A stretch of 64,000 nucleotides of DNA from RI-43 sp033764725 (GTDB lineage Bacteria; Pseudomonadota; Alphaproteobacteria; Caulobacterales; Aquidulcibacteraceae), in assembly GCA_033764725.1 (NCBI GenBank), contig JANRIR010000067.1:78676-142675 (forward strand), written 5' to 3'. Position 1 is the stretch's first letter, and each line of letters opens with the position of its first letter. Below, piece by piece: positions 1 to 8,236 of this stretch. The position numbers and the translations under genes are program-made. The notes under the pieces were generated by a model. It saw only the letters and a list, made by a program, of their open reading frames with translations, searched no databases and had not been told where the DNA came from.

Positions 1-119
1 TCTGGATTGGGCAGCTGCTCTGGTCGCCGCTGTGGCTGAGCCGGTTTCGGCAAGGGCCGCTGGAGGCGCTATGGCGGCGCCTGACCTATGGCGCGATCAG
101 TCGCGCAACAGCTCGTTGA
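1..119 (+). CDS. C-terminal end of a DUF418 family membrane protein (partial)
   Basis: Only the last 38 or so codons are inside the window; they are read in the frame starting at base 3 and end at TGA 117-119. The residues read WIGQLLWSPLWLSRF and then GPLEALWRRLTYG. The GPLEWLWR-LTYG-like ending is the hallmark of DUF418 (YeiB-like) proteins, multi-pass inner-membrane proteins of unknown function. The last 23 bp overlap the 3' end of dapD on the opposite strand. The rest of the gene lies upstream, so length and membrane topology cannot be checked. Confidence 0.75.
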   Translation, partial: WIGQLLWSPLWLSRFRQGPLEALWRRLTYGAISRATAR

Positions 120-933
120 TGCTGGTTTTCGCGCGCGTCTGCGCATCGACGCGCTTGACGATGACCACGCAGGCGAGCGCAGGCGATGCGCCGCCGCCGC
201 CGAGCGATCCCGGCACCACAACCGAATAGGGCGGCACCTCGCCGCGAAAGATTTCGCCGCTCTCGCGATCGACGATCTTGGTCGAGGCGGAGATGAACAC
301 GCCCATCGACAGCACCGCGCCTTCGCGCACGATCACGCCTTCGGCCACTTCCGAGCGCGCGCCGATGAAACAGCCGTCCTCGATGATCGTGGGGTTCGCC
401 TGCAGCGGCTCGAGCACGCCGCCGATGCCGGCGCCGCCGGACAGATGCACGTTCTTGCCGATCTGGGCGCAGGAGCCGACCGTCGCCCAGGTGTCCACCA
501 TCGTTCCCTCATCGACGTGCGCGCCGATGTTCACGAAGCTCGGCATCAGCACGACATTGCGCCCGATATGCGCGCCGCGCCGCACGATCGCGCCGGGAAC
601 CATGCGGAAGCCGGCTTGCGCGAACCGCGCCGCGTCCCAGCGCGCGGTCTTCAGCGGAACCTTGTCATAGCTCGGCCCCCACTCGGCGTTGGCGCCGGGC
701 TGCACGAGCTTGTTCGGCCACAGGCGAAACGATAGCAGAACAGCCTTCTTCAGCCATTGATGCGTCGTCCAAACGCCGTCGGCCCCGCGCTCGGCCACGC
801 GCGCCTCGCCGCGGTCGAGCATCCAGATCGCGTTCTCCACCGCGTCGCGATCGGCGCCATGCGTCTGCGGCGACACCTGATCGCGGCGTTCCCACAGGCT
901 TTCGATGGCGTCGGCGAGGTCGTGGTTCGACAT
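97..933 (-). CDS. dapD: 2,3,4,5-tetrahydropyridine-2,6-dicarboxylate N-succinyltransferase
   Basis: This 278-residue cytoplasmic enzyme succinylates tetrahydrodipicolinate in the lysine/diaminopimelate pathway, which feeds peptidoglycan. The length fits the family. The C-terminal two thirds shows the hexapeptide-repeat pattern of a left-handed beta helix, with GAHVDEGTMVDTWATVGSCA and GGVLEPLQANPTIIEDGCF, both characteristic of DapD. I start at ATG 933 (MSNHDLADAIESLWERRD) because a longer in-frame extension to 1131 shows no family similarity and would run into the next gene. It probably belongs to the same leftward transcription unit as the HAD gene 76 bp upstream. It is convergent with the DUF418 gene. 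Confidence 0.95.
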   Translation of the reverse strand: MSNHDLADAIESLWERRDQVSPQTHGADRDAVENAIWMLDRGEARVAERGADGVWTTHQWLKKAVLLSFRLWPNKLVQPGANAEWGPSYDKVPLKTARWDAARFAQAGFRMVPGAIVRRGAHIGRNVVLMPSFVNIGAHVDEGTMVDTWATVGSCAQIGKNVHLSGGAGIGGVLEPLQANPTIIEDGCFIGARSEVAEGVIVREGAVLSMGVFISASTKIVDRESGEIFRGEVPPYSVVVPGSLGGGGASPALACVVIVKRVDAQTRAKTSINELLRD

Positions 934-1009
934 ATGTCCTGGTCCGTGCTGGCGCGCTTCGATTGCTGGAAACGGGGCCGGGGTCAATATCGCGCCGGGG
1001 GTGCGGGGT

Positions 1010-1696
1010 TCAGGCGGTGCGGCCGCGCCGCTCGTGTGCGGCCTCCTCGCGCAAAAAGCGCGCAAGGCTCCAGGTTTCGAAATCGACATAAGGCAGGCGC
1101 GGCGCGACGCGGTGGTCGCCGCCTTCGGCATGGCGCACCAGGATGGTGGCGAAGCCGAACCGTGCCGCCGCCTCGAGATTGCGCGGCGTGTCTTCGAACA
1201 TCGCCGCGCGTGCGGGATCGACCCCGGTCAGCGCGATGAAACGCTGGAACGACAGCGCCTCCGGCTTCGGCGCGAAATCCAGCGTGTCCAGCGCGACGAC
1301 CGCGTGGAAGAGGTCGTCCAGCTGCAATTGGCGCAACAGGCGCTCGGCGTATGTCGCTGCGCCGTTGGTGTAGACATAGGAGCGCCCCGGCAGCGCTTCG
1401 ATCGCGGCGCGCAACGCCGGATCGGGCGTGAGCGCAGACATATCCACGTCATGGACGAAATCCATGAAGTGCTGCGCATCGACGCCGTGCAGCCGCGAAA
1501 GGCCCACCACCGTCGCGCCGTACTCCATCAGGTAGCGCTCCTGTAGCGCCTCCGCGTCGGCGTGGCCGAGGCCGGTGAGATCGGCGACATAGGCCGTCAT
1601 CCGCGCCCCGATCGCATCCCAGATCGCGCCGTCGGCCGGATAGAGCGTATTGTCGAGATCGAACACCCAATGCGCGACATGCGCGAGATCGCTCAT
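1010..1696 (-). CDS. HAD-family hydrolase, pyrimidine 5'-nucleotidase type
   Basis: A 228-residue HAD phosphatase. Motif I, FDLDNTLYP, is near the N-terminus with the nucleophile and acid/base aspartates. Motif II is VYTNG at about residue 109, motif III is KPEALSFQ, and motif IV is MFEDTPRN. This arrangement matches the SDT1/pyrimidine 5'-nucleotidase subgroup, which dephosphorylates UMP or CMP and some phosphosugars; the true substrate cannot be read from sequence. The ATG overlaps the stop of the DUF1036 gene by 4 bp (ATGA, 1693-1696), so the two are translationally coupled in an argB-DUF1036-HAD operon. Confidence 0.85.
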   Translation of the reverse strand: MSDLAHVAHWVFDLDNTLYPADGAIWDAIGARMTAYVADLTGLGHADAEALQERYLMEYGATVVGLSRLHGVDAQHFMDFVHDVDMSALTPDPALRAAIEALPGRSYVYTNGAATYAERLLRQLQLDDLFHAVVALDTLDFAPKPEALSFQRFIALTGVDPARAAMFEDTPRNLEAAARFGFATILVRHAEGGDHRVAPRLPYVDFETWSLARFLREEAAHERRGRTA

Positions 1697-2865
1697 GTGC
1701 CGGCGTCCGCGCTCGCTGGCGGCGGCGGTCGGCGCACATTGCGCGGCAATTGCGGCTCGTCGGTCGAGTCTCGCGGCAGGCGGACATTGAGTTCGCGCGG
1801 GCTCTCGCCGACGGGCAGGAAATCCCGGTTCAAGAACTCCACCACCAGACCCTGACGGCCGCCGGACGAGATCGGTGCAAACAATTTTGTGTCGTAGAGC
1901 CGGCGATCGCAGGCTTCGCGGCCGATCACGGCGAAGCGCGACGGGCTGGTGCAGAACGGCTCGCCCGGCGCTGCGAGCATGCGCTCGCCCTCCGGCGTCT
2001 CCATCGCGGCGTGGACGTAGAACACGTCCTGGACGAGCGCTTCATCGATCGTGCGCGCACAGCCGCCGGAGCCGAGCGGCCACCAGCCGCGGCTTTCCCA
2101 GCCTTCGCCGCGGCGTCGCGCGATGGCGGTCCAGACGCGCCCGCTGGTGCGGTTGCACAGCGTCAGGCCGACCTGGTCGGCGCGGCGGCGCGCGGCGGTC
2201 TCGAGCGCGTCGATCAATTGATCCTCGTTGGCGTTCGCCGCCAGGCGGCTCGAGGCGCGGAACTGCGCGATCGCCGCCGCCGTGCGGCGCGGATCGACGC
2301 CGCCGCGGCCAGAGCTGGTGTCGAAGCCGGCGTCCAGCAGCAGGCGCTGCAGGCCCGCGGCGCGGGCGCGGTACAGCGTGTACGGCTCGGCTTCCGCGAA
2401 GCTCGTGCGCCAGCTGTCGCGCTTGTTGATCTGCACCCGGCGAAAGCCGCGCGCCTCGAGGCTCATCGGGTCGCAGCGCGGCGGGTTGTCGAACGTGAAC
2501 GAGCGCGAAGGATCGACGCAAAGCTGCGCATCGCCGCCCCATTGGCGCCGCCCGCCGCGATGGGCGGTGGAGGTGCGCGCGTAAAGATAATGCGTGCCGC
2601 GCGTGAGCGGGGACGACACCGCCAGCTTGCATTCGCCCGGCCGCAGCCGCACCCAGCCCTGCACAAGGATCGAGCGGCCGTCGGGCCGCGCCGTCGAGGC
2701 TTCGAGCACATAGCTGGTCTCGTTGCACAGCCACCAGCCCGGCTCGCGCCGCTCGCGCTGGCGGGTCTGGGCCTCCGCGCCGACGCTCCACGCCGCCGCG
2801 CACAAGAACGCCAGCGCCGCCAGTGCGCGCACAGCGAACTTATTGAATGAGGGTGCCGGCGCCAT
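1693..2865 (-). CDS. Secreted protein with two DUF1036 domains
   Basis: A 390-residue protein with a signal peptide: a basic start, a hydrophobic stretch around residues 12-28 and a likely cut after VGAEAQ. The mature part carries two copies of a Cys- and Trp-rich unit. The first, WWLCNETSYVLEASTARPDG, is at about residues 44-63; the second, LTLCNRTSGRVWTAIARRRG, is at about 234-253. This is the DUF1036 pattern, of unknown function. Between them is a segment with peptidoglycan-binding-like spacing (AAAIAQFRASS). The C-terminus is Pro-rich. The start overlaps the end of argB by 26 bp. A periplasmic location is likely; the function is unknown. Confidence 0.8.
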   Translation of the reverse strand: MAPAPSFNKFAVRALAALAFLCAAAWSVGAEAQTRQRERREPGWWLCNETSYVLEASTARPDGRSILVQGWVRLRPGECKLAVSSPLTRGTHYLYARTSTAHRGGRRQWGGDAQLCVDPSRSFTFDNPPRCDPMSLEARGFRRVQINKRDSWRTSFAEAEPYTLYRARAAGLQRLLLDAGFDTSSGRGGVDPRRTAAAIAQFRASSRLAANANEDQLIDALETAARRRADQVGLTLCNRTSGRVWTAIARRRGEGWESRGWWPLGSGGCARTIDEALVQDVFYVHAAMETPEGERMLAAPGEPFCTSPSRFAVIGREACDRRLYDTKLFAPISSGGRQGLVVEFLNRDFLPVGESPRELNVRLPRDSTDEPQLPRNVRRPPPPASADAGT

Positions 2866-3769
2866 GATCTGTGAACAGCTCCATCAAAAGCGCGTGCGGT
2901 TTGCGCCCGTCGAGAATGACCGCCGCCTCGACGCCCGCGTCGAGGGCGGCGATGCAGGTTTCGAGCTTCGGGATCATGCCGCCGGAGGCGACGCCGGTCT
3001 CGATCAGCCGCCGCGCATCGCTCTTGCTCATGTCGCGAATAAGGCGCTTGTCGGCGTCGAGCACGCCCTCGACGTCCGTCAGCAGCAGGAAGCGCTTGGC
3101 GCCCAGCGCGCCGGCGATGGCGCCCGCGGCGGTGTCGGCGTTGACGTTGAAGGTCTCACCCTCGGCGGACACGCCGATCGGCGCGATCACCGGGATGTAA
3201 TCCTCCGGCGCGGTGATCAACGCCTGGATCAAGGTCGGGTCGACGTGCGCCGGATCGCCGACGAAGCCGAGATCGACGACCTGTTCGATCTGGCTGTCGG
3301 GATCGCGCTGCGTGCGCGTGACCTTCTCCACCGTCAGCAGGCGCGCGTCCTTGCCGGAGAGCCCCACGCCGCGCACGTCGGCTTCGGCGCCGGCCATGGT
3401 GATGAGGTGCGCGAGCTCTTTGTTGACCGCGCCGGACAGCACCATTTCGGCGACCTCCATGGTCGCCGCGTCGGTGACGCGCAGACCGTCGACGAACTGG
3501 CTCTTGACGCCGGCGCGCTCAAGCATGCGCGAAATCTGCGGCCCGCCGCCATGCACGACCACGGGATGAATCCCGACGAGCTTCAAAAGCACGACATCGG
3601 CCGCGAAGCGCTTGGCCGTCTCGACGTCGCCCATGGCGTGGCCGCCATATTTTACGACGACCGTCTCGCGGTCGTATTTCTGGATGAAGGGCAAGGCCTC
3701 AGCGAGCGTCCTGGCGGTGGCCAGGCCGTTCTGCAGCGCGGCCGCGCGGTCTTCGGGCGGTGTGGTCAA
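2840..3769 (-). CDS. argB: Acetylglutamate kinase
   Basis: A 309-residue amino-acid kinase catalysing the second step of arginine synthesis, phosphorylation of N-acetyl-L-glutamate. The ATP-site VVKYGGHAM is at about residue 38, GIHPVVVHGGGPQI at about 86, and the DVEGVLD and GGMIPKLETC segments follow in the family order. Its length is usual for alphaproteobacterial NAGK. It is the first gene of a tight leftward cluster whose next gene starts inside its last codons. It is divergent from the OmpA-like gene with a 155-bp gap; I see no clear operator there. Confidence 0.96.
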   Translation of the reverse strand: MTTPPEDRAAALQNGLATARTLAEALPFIQKYDRETVVVKYGGHAMGDVETAKRFAADVVLLKLVGIHPVVVHGGGPQISRMLERAGVKSQFVDGLRVTDAATMEVAEMVLSGAVNKELAHLITMAGAEADVRGVGLSGKDARLLTVEKVTRTQRDPDSQIEQVVDLGFVGDPAHVDPTLIQALITAPEDYIPVIAPIGVSAEGETFNVNADTAAGAIAGALGAKRFLLLTDVEGVLDADKRLIRDMSKSDARRLIETGVASGGMIPKLETCIAALDAGVEAAVILDGRKPHALLMELFTDHGAGTLIQ

Positions 3770-3924
3770 AGCGGGCGAGCCTCGCGTGTCAGGCGAGGGG
3801 TGTTACGGCGAAAAGTGGGGAGGGGAAAGGGGCTGGTTCCCCTGGGAGGATGATCGCGTTGAGTTCCCGCAGCGCAAGCCTAGGCTCGCGCGCGTCAGAG
3901 CGTTGGATGCGCCTGGGGGCTGAT

Positions 3925-4971
3925 ATGAAAAAGATTTTGCAGGGTTTCGCGGTCGCGACGCTGGTTTTCGGCGCCGCAGCGACCGCACAGGCGACCGAAG
4001 GCTGGTACGGCCGGGTCGACGGCGGCTACAGCGTCGACGCCACGATTGGCGGCCAGTCGGATTATTTCGACGAGGAGCGCGACAGCGAGGGCGACGGCGG
4101 CGGCGATTATTATCGCCGTGACGACATCGAACTCGAGAATGATTGGATGGCTGCCATCGGCGCCGGCCACGCCTTCGCCAACGGCTTCCGGGCGGAAGGC
4201 GAAATCGCCTATCGCACCAACGACGCCGACGATTACGGCGATACGACCATCACCGCCCGCTCGGCGATGATCAACGCCTTCTACGATTTCAATCGCGGCG
4301 GCCGGGTGCAGCCCTATGTGGGCGCGGGCGCGGGCTATGCCTGGGTCGAGCCGGATGGGGCCGAGGACGATTCCTCGTTCGCGTATCAGGGCCTGATCGG
4401 CCTCGCCATCGCCCTGTCCGAACGCTGGAGCGTCGATGCGGGCTACCGCTACTTCTGGGTCAACGACCTCGACTTCCAATACGTCGATGCGGACTACGAG
4501 CATCAGGCCGTCACGCTTGGCCTGCGCTACCAGTTCACGCCGCCGCCGGCCCCGACGCCGCCGACGCCGCCGGAGCCGCCCGTGGTCGCCCAGCCGCCCG
4601 AGCCGCCGACCCCGCCTGCGCCTGTCGCATGCCCCGCGGCCGAATTCACCGTCTATTTCGCCTGGGACCGGTCCAATCTCGATCAGGCGGCCCTGGACAC
4701 GATCGACGCAGCGGTCGCCCGCGCCCGCCAGTGCAATCTGAGCGCGGCGACCATCATCGGCCACACCGACACGTCCGGCTCGTCGGCCTACAATGTCGGG
4801 CTGTCGGAGCGGCGCGCGGCGGTCGTGCGCGATGCGCTGACCACGCGCGGCATCGATGCGGCGCTGCTCACGACGCAGGCCCGCGGCGAAACCGATCTCG
4901 CCCGCGCCACCCGTGACGGCGAGCGCGAGCCGCTCAACCGTCGCACGGCCGTGAGCATCACCTTCCGCTGA
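3925..4971 (+). CDS. OmpA-family outer-membrane beta-barrel protein with peptidoglycan-binding domain
   Basis: A 348-residue protein in three parts. A signal peptide (MKKILQGFAVATLVFGAAA, cut near AQA). An eight-strand-barrel-type domain to about residue 205, rich in Asp/Gly/Tyr with an acidic exposed loop at about 45-65. A long Pro-rich linker (PPPAPTPPTPPEPP) followed by an OmpA C-terminal domain that keeps the IIGHTDTSGS motif and LNRRTAVSITF ending. It should anchor the outer membrane to peptidoglycan. I use ATG 3925 because it begins the signal peptide; an upstream in-frame extension is not protein-like. It is monocistronic and followed by a good terminator. Confidence 0.92.
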   Translation: MKKILQGFAVATLVFGAAATAQATEGWYGRVDGGYSVDATIGGQSDYFDEERDSEGDGGGDYYRRDDIELENDWMAAIGAGHAFANGFRAEGEIAYRTNDADDYGDTTITARSAMINAFYDFNRGGRVQPYVGAGAGYAWVEPDGAEDDSSFAYQGLIGLAIALSERWSVDAGYRYFWVNDLDFQYVDADYEHQAVTLGLRYQFTPPPAPTPPTPPEPPVVAQPPEPPTPPAPVACPAAEFTVYFAWDRSNLDQAALDTIDAAVARARQCNLSAATIIGHTDTSGSSAYNVGLSERRAAVVRDALTTRGIDAALLTTQARGETDLARATRDGEREPLNRRTAVSITFR

Positions 4972-4995
4972 TCGGGCGCAGAACCTGAAATCGAG

Positions 4996-5026
4996 ACGCC
5001 GCGCCGACCCCTCGGCGCGGCGTTTT
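4996..5026 (+). terminator. Rho-independent terminator after the OmpA-like gene
   Basis: A perfect 11-bp GC-rich stem (ACGCCGCGCCG pairing with CGGCGCGGCGT), a 6-base loop, then TTTT. It starts 24 bp after the OmpA-like stop codon. Confidence 0.85.
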
Positions 5027-5191
5027 CGATTCCGGCGGCCTCGCCAAGCCGCATGGCGGCTGCTAGACCCCGGCCATGCGCCGTTCCCGCATCCTTCGAA
5101 TTCGCCGCCCGGCCCGCGTCTGAGAGCCTCGTCTCCGCGGGTCCGGGAAGCTGCTATTCTTTGACCGCCCCACAAGCCGGAGATTCGACCC

Positions 5192-8100
5192 GTGGCCGAT
5201 CAGCCCGCAGGTCGCGACTATCGCGAAACCCTGTTCCTTCCCGAAACGCCCTTTCCGATGAAGGCAGGCCTTCCTGCCAAGGAGCCGCAATGGATCGCGC
5301 GCTGGGCCGAGATGGACCTCTACGCCAAGCTGCGCGCGGACGCCGCGCAGCGTCTGAAATTCGTGCTGCATGACGGCCCGCCTTACGCCAACGGCGCCAT
5401 CCATATCGGGCATGCGGAAAACAAGATCCTGAAGGACATCGTCGTCCGGTCGCGGCAGATGACCGGCTTCGACGCCGATTACATCCCCGGCTGGGACTGC
5501 CACGGCCTGCCGATCGAATGGAAGGTCGAGGAGGAATTCCGCAAGGCCGGCCGCGACAAGAAGGATGTCGGCGCGGTTGAGTTCCGCCAGGCCTGCCGCG
5601 CCTATGCCGACAAATGGATCCCGCTGCAGAAGCACGAATTCAAGCGCCTGGGCATCGAGGGCGATTGGGAAAATTACTACTCCACGATGAGCTTCGAGGC
5701 GGAAGCGACCATCGCTGCGGAATTCCTGAAGGTCGTGCGCACGGGGCTCGTCTATCGCGGCTCCAAGCCCGTGTTGTGGAGCCCGGTGGAGCGCACGTCG
5801 CTCGCAGAAGCGGAGGTCGAGTACGCGGAGAAAACGAGCACGACGATCTGGGTGAAGTTTCCTATTCAAGCAGGCAACGGCGTCCATGCGGACGTGTCCG
5901 TCGTCATCTGGACGACGACGCCTTGGACCATTCCAGGCAATCGCGCGATCTCTTATTCGCCGCAAATTTCCTACGGCGTCTACGAAGTGCAAAGCATCGA
6001 ACAAGGCTTGCCGTTCGCGCCGTGGGTCAGCGTCGGGGAGAAACTTGCGATCGCCGACAAGCTTGTCGAAGACGTCATGCGCACGGCGAAGGCCGCGACA
6101 TGGACGCGCGTCGCGGATTTCGATCCGAGTGGCGTCGTGTGCGCGCATCCCTTGGCGCATTGGCGCCCCTCTCCCCTTGTGGGAGAGGGTGGCGCGGAGC
6201 GCCGGGTGAGGGGTGACAGCGAAAGCGTTTCTCACGCAGGCGCCGACACCCCTCATCCGTCGCCTGCGGCGACACCTTCTCCCACAAGGGGAGAAGGGGG
6301 CGGGTACGATTTCCCCGTGCCGCTGCTCGCCGGCGATCATGTCACCGACGACGCAGGCACGGGCTTTGTGCACACCGCGCCCGGCCACGGCGCGGACGAT
6401 TTCAACATCTGGATCGCGACGGGACATTCGCAAAAGGACATCCCCTTCACCGTTGATGAGGAGGGCCGCTTCACCAAGGAGGCGCCGGGCTTTGAAGGCC
6501 TTGAAGTCATTCAACTTGACGGCAAGCATCTCGGCAAGGATGGGCCGGCGAACAAGGCGGTGATCGATGCGCTGATCGCGAGCGGGAACTTGCTCGCGCG
6601 CGGTGTCCTGAAGCACCAGTACCCGCACTCCTGGCGGTCGCACGCGCCGCTTATCTTCCGCAACACGGCGCAATGGTTCGTCGCGCTCGACAAGCCGTAT
6701 CGCGACGGAAAAACCCTGCGCGAGGTGGCGCTGCACGAGATCGACCGCGTCGACTGGGGGCAGCGCCGCACGCGCGACGACGCCTATCAGAACCGCATCC
6801 GCGCCATGGTCGCCGAGCGGCCGGACTGGCTCGTCTCGCGGCAGCGCAATTGGGGCGTGCCGTTGCCGATCTTCGTGTCGAAAAAGGACGGCGCGATCCT
6901 GATGGACGACGCCGTCGACGCGCGCATCATCGCGGCGATGCGCGAAGGCGGCGCCGATGTCTGGTGGGCGACGCCGGCGCAGGAGTTTCTCGGCGCGGCC
7001 TATAACGCCGCGGATTTCGAGAAGGTGGAGGATATTCTCGACGTCTGGTTCGATTCCGGCTGCACGCATGCCTTCGTGCTCGGCAAGAAACCCTCCGCGC
7101 CGTGGCCGGCGAGCCTTTATCTCGAAGGCTCCGACCAGCATCGCGGCTGGTTTCAATCCTCGCTTTTGGCCGGCTGCGCCACGCGCGGGCGCGCCCCCTA
7201 TGATGAGGTCGTGACCTACGGCTTCACGGTGGACGAGCAGGGCCGCAAGATGTCAAAATCGCTCGGCAACGGCGTCGAGCCGCAGGAAGTCGAGAAGCAA
7301 TGGGGCATCGAGATCTTCCGCCTCTTGATCGCGGCGGCGGATTTCCGCGACGAGCTGCGCATCGGCAAGACGATTTTTGATCAATCGGCGGAGATGTATC
7401 GCAAACTGCGCAACACGCTGCGCTATCTCCTCGGCGCGCTGAAGGATTTCGGGCCCGACGAGGCGGTCGCCCCGCAAGACGCGCCGCTGCTGGAGCGCTG
7501 GCTCCTGCATCGCCTGTGGGAGTTGGATGGCGAGGTGCGCCGCGCGTACAACAGTTACGAGTTCCGCCACGCAGTTTCCGCGATCGTCGAATTCTGCAAC
7601 GTCGATCTCTCGGCGTTTTATGTCGATGTGCGCAAGGACAGCCTCTATTGCGACCGGCCCGACGCGCTGAAGCGGCGCGCGTGTCGCACGGCGCTCGACG
7701 CGGTGTTCAACCGTTTGACCGCTTGGCTGGCGCCGGTTCTGCCGTTCACCACGGAAGAGGCCTGGACGACGCGTTACCCCGACGCCGCCAGCGTGCACCT
7801 GCGCCAATTCCCTGAAACGCCTGCGACGTGGCGCAACGATGCGGCGGTCGAGGAGATGTCGTTCCTGCGCGCAGCGCGCGCGGCCGTCACCGCGGCGCTT
7901 GAGGTCGAACGGCGCGAAAAGCGCATCGGGTCTTCGCTCGAAGCGCGCCCGCGCCTGTTCGTTGCAGCCGAAGTGAAGCAGCGCCTCGATGCGGTGGATT
8001 TCGCGGAATTGTGCATCACCAGCGGCGTCGACATCGTTGCAGGCGCGCCGCCGAAGACGGCGTCGATCAGCGAGGGCTTGGCGAATTTCGCCGTGCTGAT

Positions 8101-8236
8101 CGAACCGGCGCGCGGTCGCAAATGTGCGCGCTCGTGGAAATATTCCGAGGATGTCGGCGCCGATCCGCGGTATCCCGATCTCTCGCCGCGCGACGCCGAC
8201 GCCGTCGCCTGGTGGGATGCGCAGCACGCGCGCTAG
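5192..8236 (+). CDS. ileS: Isoleucyl-tRNA synthetase, class Ia, with an in-frame repeat insertion
   Basis: A 1014-residue enzyme that charges tRNA-Ile. The signature HIGH is at residues 71-74 and KMSKS at 686-690; the editing (CP1) region lies between and includes VTDDAGTGFVHTAPGHG at about residues 386-402. The start is GTG 5192, which gives MADQPAGRDYRETLFLP. Oddity: residues of about 325-370 (HWRPSPLVGEG through PSPTRGEGG) are translated from a 135-bp inverted-repeat element and interrupt the conserved run from CAHPLA to YDFPVPLL in the editing domain. The reading frame is kept, so the protein is probably functional with a surface loop added. The stop shares 4 bp with the convergent kinase gene. 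Confidence 0.95.
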   Translation: MADQPAGRDYRETLFLPETPFPMKAGLPAKEPQWIARWAEMDLYAKLRADAAQRLKFVLHDGPPYANGAIHIGHAENKILKDIVVRSRQMTGFDADYIPGWDCHGLPIEWKVEEEFRKAGRDKKDVGAVEFRQACRAYADKWIPLQKHEFKRLGIEGDWENYYSTMSFEAEATIAAEFLKVVRTGLVYRGSKPVLWSPVERTSLAEAEVEYAEKTSTTIWVKFPIQAGNGVHADVSVVIWTTTPWTIPGNRAISYSPQISYGVYEVQSIEQGLPFAPWVSVGEKLAIADKLVEDVMRTAKAATWTRVADFDPSGVVCAHPLAHWRPSPLVGEGGAERRVRGDSESVSHAGADTPHPSPAATPSPTRGEGGGYDFPVPLLAGDHVTDDAGTGFVHTAPGHGADDFNIWIATGHSQKDIPFTVDEEGRFTKEAPGFEGLEVIQLDGKHLGKDGPANKAVIDALIASGNLLARGVLKHQYPHSWRSHAPLIFRNTAQWFVALDKPYRDGKTLREVALHEIDRVDWGQRRTRDDAYQNRIRAMVAERPDWLVSRQRNWGVPLPIFVSKKDGAILMDDAVDARIIAAMREGGADVWWATPAQEFLGAAYNAADFEKVEDILDVWFDSGCTHAFVLGKKPSAPWPASLYLEGSDQHRGWFQSSLLAGCATRGRAPYDEVVTYGFTVDEQGRKMSKSLGNGVEPQEVEKQWGIEIFRLLIAAADFRDELRIGKTIFDQSAEMYRKLRNTLRYLLGALKDFGPDEAVAPQDAPLLERWLLHRLWELDGEVRRAYNSYEFRHAVSAIVEFCNVDLSAFYVDVRKDSLYCDRPDALKRRACRTALDAVFNRLTAWLAPVLPFTTEEAWTTRYPDAASVHLRQFPETPATWRNDAAVEEMSFLRAARAAVTAALEVERREKRIGSSLEARPRLFVAAEVKQRLDAVDFAELCITSGVDIVAGAPPKTASISEGLANFAVLIEPARGRKCARSWKYSEDVGADPRYPDLSPRDADAVAWWDAQHAR
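6166..6300. repeat. 135-bp imperfect palindromic repeat inside ileS
   Basis: Both ends carry the same inverted arm: CCCCTCTCCCCTTGTGGGAG on the left and, on the other strand, CCCTTCTCCCCTTGTGGGAG from the right end. A second inner inverted pair (GTGAGGGGTG with CACCCCTCAT) follows, so the whole can fold into one long hairpin. CTCTCCC/GGGAGA-armed repeats of this kind are common intergenic elements in alphaproteobacteria. Here the copy sits in a coding gene, is exactly 45 codons long and has no stop in frame. No second copy is seen in the window. Confidence 0.85.

Noticed and set aside
5063..7156. A 697-codon minus-strand frame over ileS
   Set aside because: Antisense shadow of a certain gene.
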